From contig NC_049993.1 in NCBI RefSeq assembly GCF_000003815.2, positions 17,123,565 to 17,187,564 of the forward strand: DNA of 64,000 nt, in the 5' to 3' direction. Positions 34,701 through 40,050 of the stretch are shown piece by piece; within the stretch, counting starts at the first letter, position 1; every line of letters starts with the position of its first letter. Position numbers and translations under genes: made by a program. A model generated the notes under the pieces. That model searched no databases and had not been told where the DNA came from. It worked only from the letters and a program-made list of their open reading frames with translations. The DNA comes from Branchiostoma floridae. Taxonomy: Eukaryota; Chordata; Leptocardii; Amphioxiformes; Branchiostomatidae.

Positions 34701-36300
34701 ACCATATAAGGAGTCCGTACTCACGTTCACAGACTCTATTGGGGTAGCCGCCTGATGCCACTCGCTGGTACGCTATGACCTGCCCGCCTCTGTCGAAGTT
34801 ACAGCGGTTACACTGGTGGTTACTGGCGGTGGTGCAGATCAGTCGCTCACAGTTAGCGATGGCGGTACATGCTACAGGTGGACAGAAACGGTACATAAGA
34901 TCATGAAATCCACAGTAACAGTGAAAAAAACAGTGACAAAAGAATAAACGTCCAAATGGTTGAATCCTGGACCAACAATGTGCTGAAGCGATGAGGCTGA
35001 TAGCCACCTTCGCAGGATTATGGCAGTGCTTATATTTGTTTGCGGGAGTGCTGATTCACGACTTTCAACATGGGCTTAGGTTCTCTGATGCCTGGAGAGG
35101 AAGTTCCGCACTTGCCAGAATTGCCGGAAGCCTATGAAGGAGGCTAGCTGGTTATTCTAATTTCATTGGTTGAGTCAATCAAGAGGCGTGGCATGTGTAT
35201 TTTAGGACTTGAACTTGAAGGTAACTGGGGTCTTCAAAAAAGCTCAACAAGTTTGGCCGATGTGGCTTGCTCAGCTGTTGGGCTCGAATGAGTACAAGTG
35301 AGTAAAACGATTTATATGGACCAGCACAATGTCGTATGACACCACCTTTCCACAGTAAGCGTCCTGAGTTTCACTTGACTGTAGTTGTTGACGTTTTCGC
35401 TACGTATACCGGAGTAGTTCTCGCCCAGGGCAATCACATGATTCAGTGATTTTCTGATAACAAAAGACAACGAAGGAAAAGCAATGTTCTTGTGTGTTGA
35501 CATACATGGCCCGGTCAGGGAATAACATGAACACACCTTTGCTGTTTATTCGACATGCCATACATAGCTAACCATGAAAAAAGTACTCCATCCATGAAAA
35601 CCACGAAAACACTAGCTTCTTATGTTTTCATGCAGAAAGTAGCAAAACAGGCGATTTGGGTGTTTTGGGACAATTTGGAGATAAAGTAAAAAGTACATTC
35701 AAATACGTTACTCAGATTATGTTAAATGTTAAATGCATATGAAAAAGTTAAAGAAAAAACGCTTTGTACTTCACGAAGGTCAGTTGACTCCGTCGACACC
35801 AGCTTCCAACACAAAAACTCACGTTTATCACAGCAGGTATCCCAAAACTCGTTCGGGCATAAGCAGTTGTGTGACAGAGGCGTCGCACCGTTGTGACAGA
35901 AGCGGTTACAGGCCCGAGTCTGCGGTCCCGGCGCCCCACAAAACGAAGTGTCTGCCCTTCTTTACGTGTTATGTATTGTTCACACCAATAGAACAATAAA
36001 CTCACGTTTATCACAACAGGTATCCCAAAACTGGTTCGGACATGAGCAGGAGCGTGACCGAGGCGTCGCGCCGTTGCGACAGAACCGGTTACAGGCCTTA
36101 GTCTCCGGTCCCGGCGCCCCACAGCCGCTAGCCTTGCGGGTCTGGGTGCCTGCGTTCCCGCAGGGCGCGTTACAGGCTCCCCAGTCGCCCCACTTCCAGT
36201 CGCACCGCCGCCGACGCCTGCGGCTCCACCAGGACGTTGTAACGTCCAAGCAGACCAACAGAACTATCCCCGCGATCAGGAAAATTCTTATGCTGACCAT
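3810..36300 (-). CDS. Gene A, long form: giant modular extracellular protein (45 exons seen, 3' end off window)
   Basis: Forty-five exons chain with consistent GT/AG sites and phases for 7899 coding bases (2633 codons) with no stop. Order: signal peptide, poly-Arg run, TSP1-like domain; a six-Cys exon; an EGF-like exon; then about 20 fibronectin-III-like sandwiches. Each module has a Trp strand followed by an ESGI-type motif, a Y-x-x-x-x-G strand, a YYVTV strand and a VD-x-SPP linker. By family it is a secreted or cell-surface adhesion-type protein; ligand and function are unknown. The last exon in view ends in phase 0, so the gene runs past the left edge. Exon 19 could instead join the membrane cassette at 22682. 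Exon calls are firm, gene continuity is inferred. Confidence 0.72.
4357..4504 (-). CDS. Gene A exon 44
   Basis: Phase 0 to 1. [50 protein letters not shown]. Confidence 0.7.
4678..4745. repeat. (CA)n microsatellite
   Basis: About 30 CA units in the intron between exons 43 and 44. Confidence 0.95.
4954..5084 (-). CDS. Gene A exon 43
   Basis: Phase 1 to 0. [20 protein letters not shown], then [17 protein letters not shown]. Confidence 0.7.
5487..5620 (-). CDS. Gene A exon 42
   Basis: Phase 2 to 1. [20 protein letters not shown], then [16 protein letters not shown]. Confidence 0.7.
5988..6138 (-). CDS. Gene A exon 41
   Basis: Phase 1 to 2. [20 protein letters not shown], then [19 protein letters not shown]. 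Confidence 0.7.
6487..6664 (-). CDS. Gene A exon 40: Cys-rich insertion
   Basis: Phase 0 to 1. [20 protein letters not shown], then [20 protein letters not shown]. It resembles the Cys insertion in exon 14 ([15 protein letters not shown]), so the same module type recurs about 22 kb apart. Confidence 0.7.
6948..7085 (-). CDS. Gene A exon 39
   Basis: Phase 0 to 0. [20 protein letters not shown], then [16 protein letters not shown]. Confidence 0.7.
7441..7662 (-). CDS. Gene A exon 38
   Basis: Phase 0 to 0. [20 protein letters not shown], then [20 protein letters not shown] and [13 protein letters not shown]. Confidence 0.76.
8002..8250 (-). CDS. Gene A exon 37: FN3-like module
   Basis: Phase 0 to 0. 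[20 protein letters not shown], then [20 protein letters not shown]. Confidence 0.75.
8591..8703 (-). CDS. Gene A exon 36
   Basis: Phase 1 to 0. [20 protein letters not shown], then [18 protein letters not shown], the linker exon. Confidence 0.72.
8854..9065 (-). CDS. Gene A exon 35: FN3-like module
   Basis: Phase 2 to 1. [54 protein letters not shown]. Confidence 0.74.
9350..9536 (-). CDS. Gene A exon 34
   Basis: Phase 1 to 2. [56 protein letters not shown]. Confidence 0.75.
9918..10056 (-). CDS. Gene A exon 33
   Basis: Phase 0 to 1. [20 protein letters not shown], then [21 protein letters not shown] Cys pair sits in the turn. Confidence 0.74.
10137..10262. repeat. GA-rich purine tract
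   Basis: Imperfect GGAA/GAAA-rich low-complexity sequence in the intron between exons 32 and 33. Any open frame across it is compositional. Confidence 0.8.
10427..10506 (-). pseudogene. Duplicated tail of exon 32 with its donor
   Basis: About 75 bases repeat [23 protein letters not shown] with a GTAAAC donor, just downstream of exon 32. The copy has substitutions but stays open. It begins without an acceptor. Confidence 0.75.
10579..10695 (-). CDS. Gene A exon 32
   Basis: Phase 0 to 0. [20 protein letters not shown], then [19 protein letters not shown]. This is the cleanest copy of the linker exon. Confidence 0.76.
11116..11267 (-). CDS. Gene A exon 31
   Basis: Phase 1 to 0. [20 protein letters not shown], then [14 protein letters not shown]. 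Confidence 0.74.
11577..11744 (-). CDS. Gene A exon 30
   Basis: Phase 1 to 1. [34 protein letters not shown] and [15 protein letters not shown]. Confidence 0.74.
12134..12250 (-). CDS. Gene A exon 29
   Basis: Phase 1 to 1. [20 protein letters not shown], then [13 protein letters not shown], the canonical third-quarter exon of the repeat. Confidence 0.74.
12644..12752 (-). CDS. Gene A exon 28
   Basis: Phase 0 to 1. [20 protein letters not shown], then [11 protein letters not shown]. Confidence 0.72.
13151..13357 (-). CDS. Gene A exon 27
   Basis: Phase 0 to 0. [20 protein letters not shown], then [20 protein letters not shown] and WGNQNYQ, the F/G strands plus the linker. Confidence 0.74.
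13576..13668 (+). repeat. Dispersed repeat, AGGTTAGACATCCAGGT family
   Basis: Shares AGGTTAGACATCCAGGT, CAGTTACTCA-AGCAACT and a GGAAACGGTC end with copies at 26126, 27384 (reverse) and 48140. Probably a short non-autonomous element. Confidence 0.6.
13692..13738 (-). pseudogene. Duplicated tail of exon 26 with its donor
   Basis: Repeats TGACCGCATCTTAGCGTCTC and GGTTCGTCACAGC with a GTAAGT donor. There is no acceptor, so probably not used. Confidence 0.7.
13832..14063 (-). CDS. Gene A exon 26
   Basis: Phase 2 to 0. [20 protein letters not shown], then [16 protein letters not shown] and [13 protein letters not shown]. Its last 40 bases and donor are duplicated downstream at 13692-13738. Confidence 0.7.
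14365..14567 (-). CDS. Gene A exon 25
   Basis: Phase 0 to 2. [40 protein letters not shown], ending NATLEENR. The KNKAG strand stands for the usual ATNxAG. Confidence 0.7.
14973..15378 (-). CDS. Gene A exon 24: longest repeat exon
   Basis: Phase 2 to 0, 406 bases. [20 protein letters not shown], then [36 protein letters not shown] and [12 protein letters not shown]. It joins the second half of one module to the first half of the next without an intron. Confidence 0.74.
15722..15905 (-). CDS. Gene A exon 23
   Basis: Phase 1 to 2. [20 protein letters not shown], then [20 protein letters not shown], the Trp and Tyr strands of a more diverged module. Confidence 0.7.
16188..16320 (-). CDS. Gene A exon 22
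   Basis: Phase 0 to 1. [20 protein letters not shown] then [13 protein letters not shown], the F/G strands and the linker. Confidence 0.72.
16716..16913 (-). CDS. Gene A exon 21: FN3-like module
   Basis: Phase 0 to 0. [20 protein letters not shown], then [20 protein letters not shown]: linker, Trp strand, Tyr strand and the G-SAPG-DDV turn. Confidence 0.72.
17024..17208. mobile_element. Hairpin-forming inverted-repeat element (MITE-like)
   Basis: Arms of about 68 bases: TCACATTAGGCGAAAATCGA on the left against TCACATAAGCCGAAAATCGA as reverse complement on the right. They continue through GCGAGCTCTAAATT. The loop is about 40 bases. Flanked by C-rich and G-rich ends. Confidence 0.75.
17213..17436. 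mobile_element. Short inverted-repeat element (MITE-like)
   Basis: The left arm GCGGTCACATAGGTCGTGCG and the right arm (reverse complement GCCGTCACGCAGGTCGTGCG) match imperfectly over about 35 bases. Non-coding, non-autonomous. No target duplication resolved. Confidence 0.65.
17447..17727 (-). CDS. Gene A exon 20 (first long-form-specific exon)
   Basis: Phase 1 to 0. [17 protein letters not shown], then [20 protein letters not shown]. It is the second half of an FN3-like module whose first half is exon 19. An inverted-repeat element ends about 10 bases from its donor. Confidence 0.7.
18000..18454. other. Intronic stretch with no supported gene
   Basis: A 110-codon plus-strand open frame is present (starting [13 protein letters not shown]) but has no recognisable domain, signal or splice context. 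No conclusion is drawn. Confidence 0.4.
18455..18720 (-). mobile_element. LINE relic: apurinic endonuclease C-terminus
   Basis: In three different reverse frames: YQIDFIQAP, then [16 protein letters not shown], then [13 protein letters not shown] and [10 protein letters not shown]. These match the QIDY/SDH end of a LINE AP-endonuclease and the linker before the reverse transcriptase. Frameshifted, inactive, in the intron between exons 19 and 20. Confidence 0.6.
19020..19295. mobile_element. Interspersed repeat copy, same family as 45.9-46.7 kb
   Basis: Contains TACCAAATTTCAGGTCATTT twice, and ends in GATTTGACAAGAGA and an ATATTTCA-type end, all shared with the element at 45905-46735. Confidence 0.6.
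19713..19896 (-). CDS. Cassette exon T6: cytoplasmic tail and stop
   Basis: The acceptor CATACAG restores the codon split by T5 (TG|T) to give [10 protein letters not shown], a positive stop-transfer sequence. The tail holds [10 protein letters not shown] and ends in VEERLVKIG with a stop at 19713. No kinase, TIR or ITIM-type motif is seen. Confidence 0.72.
19713..22682 (-). CDS. Terminal membrane cassette (T1-T6): HYR-type, sushi, mucin stalk, TM, tail
   Basis: Six exons with clean acceptors and donors. The first four are phase 1 to 1, the stalk exon is phase 1 to 2, and the last ends in a stop. They encode an extracellular stem, a Thr-rich probably O-glycosylated stalk, one membrane helix and a basic cytoplasmic tail. 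The cassette lies inside the intron that otherwise joins FN3-like exons 19 and 20 of gene A. It is either the alternative end of gene A or a nested gene. Confidence 0.68.
19713..36300 (-). CDS. Gene A, short membrane-anchored form (exons 1-19 plus terminal cassette T1-T6)
   Basis: Exons 1-19 end in phase 1, and cassette exon T1 (22682) begins in phase 1. The joined frame is 5025 bases, 1674 residues plus stop. It would be a type I membrane protein: TSP1-like, Cys-rich and EGF-like modules, about seven FN3-like modules, two HYR-type modules, sushi, a Cys-rich module, a mucin-like stalk, one transmembrane helix and a 50-60-residue basic tail. The alternative is that the cassette is the 3' end of a separate nested gene with its own first exon, for example the TSP1-like fragment near 23.7 kb. 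Confidence 0.55.
20024..20116. repeat. 22-24 bp tandem repeat, about four copies
   Basis: Unit close to TTAAATGACAAAAAAGCGGA repeated in the intron 16-100 bases past the donor of cassette exon T5. Copies differ by A-run length. Confidence 0.75.
20138..20813 (-). CDS. Cassette exon T5: mucin-like stalk and transmembrane helix
   Basis: Phase 1 to 2. About 190 residues rich in Thr, Ser and Pro with internal repeats ([12 protein letters not shown] occurs twice, ITT/TTA runs), as in O-glycosylated stalks. It is followed by a charged segment and the helix [21 protein letters not shown] long open frame on the opposite strand is a composition shadow. Confidence 0.75.
21028..21207 (-). CDS. Cassette exon T4: Cys-containing juxta-stalk module
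   Basis: Phase 1 to 1. [20 protein letters not shown] then [20 protein letters not shown]. It has four Cys and two N-glycosylation sites. No named family is recognised. Confidence 0.65.
21328..21522 (-). CDS. Cassette exon T3: sushi/CCP domain
   Basis: Phase 1 to 1. [20 protein letters not shown] then [10 protein letters not shown] and [10 protein letters not shown] with a closing C. This matches the sushi pattern of C-P, PxxG, C-x-F-x-C, W and a final C. Confidence 0.75.
21826..22098 (-). CDS. Cassette exon T2: HYR domain
   Basis: Phase 1 to 1. It opens with [20 protein letters not shown], includes [20 protein letters not shown], and closes [17 protein letters not shown]. This is the full HYR signature: DNTAP-x(n)-C-P at the start and the late C-x-F-x-V/T-F strand. 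Confidence 0.75.
22395..22682 (-). CDS. Cassette exon T1: diverged HYR-like module
   Basis: Phase 1 to 1. [20 protein letters not shown] then [20 protein letters not shown] and [18 protein letters not shown]. The late TCxFxVxV strand is typical of hyalin-repeat (HYR) folds. The opening DNxAP motif is absent. Three N-x-T/S sites. Confidence 0.65.
23450..23580 (+). mobile_element. Retroposon 3' tail-like sequence
   Basis: A short plus-strand stretch with GGCCCAAGAAAAGCCACATA and CTTCTGCCCACC ends in AATAAAGAAAGAAAGAAA. It resembles the 3' end of a CR1-type LINE with its short-repeat tail. No coding part is attached. Confidence 0.35.
23590..23772 (-). pseudogene. Degenerate TSP1-like exon fragment
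   Basis: Reverse-strand reading gives [20 protein letters not shown] and [16 protein letters not shown], clearly related to the TSP1-like first exons. The conserved W-S is C-S, the Cys tail is scrambled after ACNLAC, and no in-frame signal peptide is seen. A weak donor (CTG|GTACAG) would leave phase 1. It is probably a decayed copy, less likely a start for the membrane cassette downstream. Confidence 0.5.
24819..24996 (-). CDS. Gene A exon 19: last common exon, branch point for two termini
   Basis: Phase 0 to 1. [20 protein letters not shown], then a diverged Trp-to-Tyr segment ending [10 protein letters not shown]. The donor G|GTGAGT can join exon T1 (22682) or exon 20 (17727) in frame. With exon 20 it restores the usual Y-x-V-A-x-G-x-SPG sequence of the repeat. 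Confidence 0.7.
25338..25559 (-). CDS. Gene A exon 18: FN3-like module
   Basis: Phase 0 to 0. [20 protein letters not shown], then [20 protein letters not shown]. This is an almost complete module in one exon. Confidence 0.72.
25607..25700. repeat. CA-rich microsatellite
   Basis: Interrupted CA repeats with CGCA variants just upstream of exon 18. Confidence 0.85.
25836..25935. other. Assembly gap (100 N)
   Basis: A run of exactly 100 N, the usual placeholder for a gap of unknown size, in the intron between exons 17 and 18 of gene A. An exon may be hidden here. Confidence 0.95.
26126..26205 (+). repeat. Dispersed repeat, AGGTTAGACATCCAGGT family
   Basis: Second copy of the family seen at 13576. 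Shares AGGTTAGACATCCAGGTAAC and the CAGTTACTCATGCC segment. Confidence 0.6.
26315..26593 (-). CDS. Gene A exon 17
   Basis: It encodes [40 protein letters not shown] and [17 protein letters not shown]. Two donors are possible. TAC|GTAACG at 26314 gives phase 0, as exon 18 needs. The stronger CAG|GTACGT at 26318 gives phase 2 and would need an extra exon, possibly in the sequence gap at 25836. Confidence 0.62.
27169..27294 (-). CDS. Gene A exon 16
   Basis: Phase 0 to 0. [20 protein letters not shown] then [16 protein letters not shown]: the Trp strand, RESG turn and Tyr strand. Confidence 0.7.
27384..27460 (-). repeat. Dispersed repeat, reverse copy of the same family
   Basis: Reads GAAACGTCTGACCGTTTCCA and ATATCCAGTTGCT, the reverse complement of the other end of the family. 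Confidence 0.55.
27677..27757 (-). CDS. Gene A exon 15
   Basis: Phase 0 to 0, only 27 codons. [20 protein letters not shown] then RDLDFQQ, the linker hallmark VD-x-SPP and the conserved D-x-x-x-Q end. Confidence 0.7.
28120..28311 (-). CDS. Gene A exon 14
   Basis: Phase 0 to 0. [20 protein letters not shown] gives an unusual Cys-rich insertion. It is followed by [19 protein letters not shown], the F/G strands of a module. Confidence 0.7.
28687..28807 (-). CDS. Gene A exon 13
   Basis: Phase 2 to 0. [20 protein letters not shown], the D-x-x-SGI-type turn of the module. Confidence 0.7.
29160..29368 (-). CDS. Gene A exon 12
   Basis: Phase 0 to 2. Contains [18 protein letters not shown] and the linker [17 protein letters not shown]. 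Donor ATGAG|GTTCGC joins exon 13 to restore [10 protein letters not shown]. Confidence 0.7.
29748..29874 (-). CDS. Gene A exon 11
   Basis: Phase 2 to 0. [20 protein letters not shown] then [16 protein letters not shown]. The [15 protein letters not shown] strand corresponds to the ATNxAG strand elsewhere. Confidence 0.68.
30003..30300 (-). mobile_element. LINE 3'-end relic (ORF2 C-terminus)
   Basis: Reverse frames read [17 protein letters not shown] and [14 protein letters not shown], then after a stop [15 protein letters not shown]. This is the WFGH...[10 protein letters not shown] tail typical of CR1/RTE-type ORF2. It ends in a GGTGA simple-repeat tail. Dead copy in the intron between exons 10 and 11. 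Confidence 0.65.
30408..30541 (-). CDS. Gene A exon 10
   Basis: Phase 0 to 2. [18 protein letters not shown] then [12 protein letters not shown]: another Trp-to-Tyr-strand segment. Confidence 0.68.
30883..31076 (-). CDS. Gene A exon 9
   Basis: Phase 1 to 0. [20 protein letters not shown] then [16 protein letters not shown]: the F/G strands of one module and the linker to the next. One N-x-T site. Confidence 0.7.
31451..31640 (-). CDS. Gene A exon 8: FN3-like module
   Basis: Phase 0 to 1. [20 protein letters not shown] then [11 protein letters not shown]: the Trp strand, the acidic-Gly turn and the Tyr strand of a module. Confidence 0.72.
32021..32243 (-). CDS. Gene A exon 7
   Basis: Phase 2 to 0. 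It reads [17 protein letters not shown], then [18 protein letters not shown], and ends IGPPYTKN. Contains the ATN-type strand and a Pro-Pro linker typical of the repeat. Confidence 0.68.
32631..32760 (-). CDS. Gene A exon 6
   Basis: Phase 1 start ([20 protein letters not shown]). The donor AA|GTATGA at 32630 is chosen because it leaves phase 2, matching exon 7. The next donor downstream (32592) leaves phase 1 and would force an early stop in exon 7. Confidence 0.6.
33118..33235 (-). CDS. Gene A exon 5
   Basis: Phase 0 to 1. It reads [20 protein letters not shown], then [20 protein letters not shown]. It is the Trp strand and Y strand of the first FN3-like module. Confidence 0.68.
33610..33761 (-). 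CDS. Gene A exon 4: start of the sandwich-repeat region
   Basis: The acceptor TTCAG at 33762 (not the later CCCAG) keeps phase 1 and yields [20 protein letters not shown], then a stretch ending [11 protein letters not shown]. It ends in phase 0 before a Trp-rich strand in exon 5. Confidence 0.65.
34063..34173 (-). CDS. Gene A exon 3: EGF-like domain
   Basis: Phase 1 to 1 exon reading [19 protein letters not shown] followed by [12 protein letters not shown]. Six Cys in EGF spacing end with the typical C-x-C-x-x-G-(F/Y)-x-G-x-x-C. Part of the N-terminal Cys-rich head before the FN3-like array. Confidence 0.75.
34725..34871 (-). CDS. Gene A exon 2: Cys-rich module
   Basis: Acceptor CCTGTAG and donor C|GTGAGT, phase 1 to 1. 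It encodes six Cys ([12 protein letters not shown], then QCNRC, then VCER). No family is recognised with certainty. The phase-1 symmetry lets it follow any of the TSP1-like first exons upstream. Confidence 0.7.
35823..35940 (-). pseudogene. Duplicated 3' half of the TSP1-like exon
   Basis: This stretch repeats the 3' part of exon 1 ([13 protein letters not shown] through the CC-D-K tail) with the same C|GTGAGT donor. The copy starts abruptly at the GAPG region and has no signal peptide or visible acceptor. It lies in the intron just downstream of exon 1, so it is probably a partial tandem duplication and not used. Confidence 0.7.
36006..36300 (-). CDS. Gene A exon 1: signal peptide, poly-Arg run, TSP1-like domain
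   Basis: The ATG at 36300 opens [20 protein letters not shown], a clear signal peptide. It is followed by [10 protein letters not shown] and a thrombospondin type 1-like core (W-x-W-x-x-W-x-x-C, [17 protein letters not shown]) and a Cys tail [13 protein letters not shown]. The donor C|GTGAGT leaves phase 1, matching exon 2. The same exon design recurs at 38.5, 40.4 and 50.2 kb. A TATA-like TTTAAATA lies near 37713, on the far side of an inserted element. Confidence 0.75.
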
Positions 36301-36374
36301 TTTCCTTGTGATATTCTCCGTGCAAAATCGTCACCAGAAATTTTACCAGTCCTCGCGTCGGGTCTCACTAAATA

Positions 36375-36600
36375 CCGAAAACAACCGAAAACAACCGAAA
36401 ACAACCGAAAACAACCGAAAACAACCGAAAACTACCGAAAACAACCGAAAACAACCGAAAACAACCGAAAACAACTTTCACTAAATACCGAAAACAACCG
36501 AAAACAACTTTCACTAAATACCGAAAACAACCGAAAACAACTTTCACTAAATACCGAAAACAACCGAAAACAACTTTCACTAATTACCGAAAACAACTCG
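36375..36600 (+). repeat. ACCGAAAACA decamer array (left arm)
   Basis: About 20 copies, partly arranged in higher-order units separated by CTTTCACTAAAT. Confidence 0.9.
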
Positions 36601-37439
36601 ACACAACCATAAACAACTGACAATAATTTCAGTGGGCTATTATTTAATAATTTTGACTTTATTTTTGACAGGAGTTAGGCTACGATGGATTTATTTGTTT
36701 GACGACCCCTGTTATTAATACAATATTAGTAATAATAAAGTCAACGACCTCCTTTGCCTGTTCGAATATATTAATGTTCGCATTCAGATTCACGGACCCT
36801 GTACGTTATAAACGGGGACTGCTTGGTCAACTCGCAAACTCATCAATGGATATCTGTATTACTTGGCATCTATTGTGTAACTCCAAACAGAGGTAACGGT
36901 AGGGGCGGGGTGTAGTATTGGCCACAACAAGAAATAGCAGTCACTGCTATCCCCCGACGAAATCTCTGCTTGGAAAATAGGTTTGCTTATTAATTACTGC
37001 TGGCAAATTCTGCTGCCTATTTAGCTAATGTGTACTGCCTTTTTTTTCTAGCAACCAAAGCAATCTAGTATATTTCTTGCTTAATTATAACGCATTTCCG
37101 CTGCCATAACAAATCGATTTAAATAGAAAAACCGCAAACGTGTATTACCACAGAGGCCCCAAATTAAACTAAATGATCAAAACATGGATTTAATTTTGCT
37201 TTACACCATAAAACAGTGTGTGATCGATGGAAAGGTGTTTTCGCCGGCAACATCCCCTTTGCTGAAAGAATCCTTCCTTCAGAATCACCCCATTCTCTCC
37301 CTCGGCCGTGGAGAAAATAATTCAAGGGATAGCAACCAGGAGATGAAGATAAAATAGACATTGTTGTTGTTTACGAGTTGTTTTCCGGCTTTTTTCGGGT
37401 TCTGATAGGTTGTTCATTATTGCTTTGACATTTCTTAGG

Positions 37440-37563
37440 TGGCTTCGAGTTGTTTTTGGTATTGTCGAGTTGTTTTCGGTTGTTTTCGGTATATTTCAAG
37501 TTGTTTTCGGTTGTTTTCGGTTGTTTTCGGTTGTTTTCGGTTGTTTTCGGTTGTTTTCGGTAT
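37440..37563 (-). repeat. Decamer array, inverted (right arm)
   Basis: TTGTTTTCGG repeated, reverse complement of the left arm, ending in GGTATTTAGTGAGACC. Confidence 0.9.
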
Positions 37564-37699
37564 TTAGTGAGACCGCTCGCGTCCTTGTGCAAAAGCGACA
37601 CCCGCAATTTTACCAGTCTTCGATTCCTTGTGCAAAGGCGTCACCAGTAATTTTACCAGTCTTCGCTACCTCAGATTACCAGTAAGTAACGCCAAGATG

Positions 37700-37725
37700 T
37701 ACTGACGCACAGTATTTAAACTAAG
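37700..37725 (-). promoter_or_regulatory. Candidate TATA box of gene A exon 1
   Basis: The reverse strand reads TTTAAATACTGTGCG at about 37718-37704. The flank 37585-37690 carries two copies of a segment GTCACCAG-AATTTTACCAGTC that also abuts the ATG side at 36328. This suggests the leader was split by the inserted element. Confidence 0.4.
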
Positions 37726-38507
37726 CTTGTATGCATGGCAACAACACAGTGCTTAAAGTAAATGTATTCACCATTCGACAGGCATACAGAAGTTCTTGTA
37801 ACTTTGCCTCCGCGGCTACAAGATATACAGAAACAGGGTTGGTTTAGCTGTATCAAAAGCTTAGACCCCCTTTCCACTAGACGGCGATCGCACTGCGGTC
37901 TCACTGCGACCTAAATAGGATATGTGTAATATTCGTTTTCACACTGGGCATATCATACAACAGGTAAAAGTGTGACTGAGAAGACAACAAAACACACAAA
38001 GTGTAGAAAGATTCGTTCCTTTTCTATAGAATTCATTGATCGATCTGTCAAATTTTAAGTCGCAGAGAGAGCGCCGCGAGAGCGCCGTCCTAGGGCACAA
38101 CCCGCCGTACGTGCTTTTCGTCAGTACGTTTTTTTGGGAGGCCACGTCCGCCACGTTTTTTTGAAAACGTGCGGAAGGACTGGTAAGAGCAGTCACTCGC
38201 ACGGTTGCTTAGGCAATACGTATGTGGTCTGCATGCCATGAGCAGCCGCGTCCATCGTTTATTACGCAAGTGGTAAGTGAGTTGTACGTGCTTACAACGT
38301 ACGATCTCTGTGCGATAGCCATGTTACCGTATGCAGACCGTACTTACACGTGCTGCGTACGTACGGTTTTCTTACTCGCTCTACGAGGCACGCGCGTCGC
38401 TCGTACAGGCTCGTATGCAACCCGAAGCTAAAAATAACATAGTCATACAAGAATCATCGTAGGTTTGAAGTGACATGCTTTCAGTAAACTGTTCAATTTC
38501 GACTCAC
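37726..38507. other. No gene recognised; CpG/ACGTACG-rich
   Basis: Includes a CCCCTTTCCACTAGACGGCG start typical of inverted-repeat elements, but no matching other end was found. Several ACGTAC runs lie at 38220-38400. Confidence 0.4.
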
Positions 38508-38790
38508 GATTTTCGCAGCAGGTGCCCCAGAACTCGTCCGGACATGAGCAGGAGTGTGACAGAGGCGTCGCGCCGTTGTGACAGAACCGGTTACAGGCCC
38601 GAGTCTCCGGTCCCGGCGCCCCACTGCCGCTAGCCGTGCGGGTCTGGGTGCCTGCGTTCCCACAGGGCGCAGTGCAGGCGCTCCAGCTGTTCCAGTGCCA
38701 GTTGCATCGCCTCCTGCGCCAGCTTGTTGAAATGTCCACACAGATTAACAGCGCTATGCCCACGGTCAGTAAGACTCTTATGCTGACCAT
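38508..38790 (-). CDS. Signal peptide + poly-Arg + TSP1-like first exon, copy 2
   Basis: ATG at 38790: [20 protein letters not shown], then [60 protein letters not shown] and a CC tail. The donor C|GTGAGT is phase 1. No downstream exon of its own is seen. It could splice to gene A exon 2 at 34871 or be a separate small gene. Confidence 0.68.
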
Positions 38791-39758
38791 TTTACATACG
38801 TCACGAGAAACTTTGCCAGTCTTCACGTCCTTCTTGACAGCAGTGACGCCAAGATGTTTTGATGAACAGTAACAGTGTGGTCAGGCATGCAGAACTTCTT
38901 AGGTCACAACCATTGTCATTCACTGAACTGGGGAGGGCCTGGCTGCTTTAAGTCGCGCATCCTTGCAAATATGTAGATGATACCACAATATTTATCTATC
39001 AGTTTTTTACACACACATAATCAGTTGTCTTTCTTCCTTAGTGTCTTTACTTTTATTTTCCTTTGTTTATTTGCACCAATCACTTGTTAACACCATGCGC
39101 ACTGCTTAAATAACCCATGTAAAAGGGACTGAGCAGAGAAAGAACAACTGATATACAGAAGTATTTTGATCACAATGATGGATAATAAGATCCTCATAGC
39201 CGTTGCTTGAGGATCATTACCATATTAAGATGCAATTTTCTGCGAAAAGTACTTCTAAAGAAGAATCTCTATCTCCCCCTCTTAGGTGTTATTTATTGTT
39301 TCCATCAATGGAAGATCCGGAATTCAACGTGACAAAACAAAAGCGTCTTTGTAAAGCTGCAGGCACCAATGAGCGCTGAAGGTCTGAAGCAGGTATGTTG
39401 CAAAGCACATTGCGAGTAATGTCACTGGAGATTGTATCTATGAGGTCTGCGTTCTTTGTCACTTTTCTAGTTTATGTCTTCTTGTTTTGACGTATATTGT
39501 TAATGGTTCATATATCCTAAAACCACTGAGGTTGACTCTGGACACCTGTTCCTGTTATAATATTGATAACAAAAAGGTGTTGCTTCCCAGTAAGCCAAAC
39601 ACCCCCCCCCCCCGTCCTCTTGCAGTGGTAAAGTCCTCATAAGGAAGTTTTTCATCGAAGGTCTCCAAGCAGTATTCAGCTCTGGAGAATCCTTTGACTT
39701 ATAAAGTCGGACTATAGCTTCAAAATGTTTTTTTCTGACACACAGTAACCTTTGTTAG

Positions 39759-40050
<292 letters not shown>

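Larger units (their letters stand above)
36352..37583. mobile_element. hAT-like non-autonomous element with 10-bp-repeat arms and 8-bp target duplication
   Basis: Direct repeats CTCGCGTC at 36352-36359 and 37576-37583 flank inverted ends GGTCTCACTAAATACCG. The subterminal arms are arrays of the decamer ACCGAAAACA (about 36375-36600) and its complement (about 37440-37563). About 0.8 kb of unique non-coding sequence lies between. The 8-bp duplication and short inverted ends fit hAT. It carries no transposase. It lies between the TATA-like box and the ATG of gene A exon 1. Confidence 0.82.

Noticed and set aside
35748-36122. Alternative frame reading [19 protein letters not shown] repeats
   Set aside because: Out-of-frame reading of the duplicated TSP1-like exon; the Cys-containing frame is the conserved one.
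36368-37607. CRISPR-like array of short repeats
   Set aside because: The unit is a contiguous 10-bp tandem repeat without spacers, placed as inverted arms of a transposon in an animal genome.
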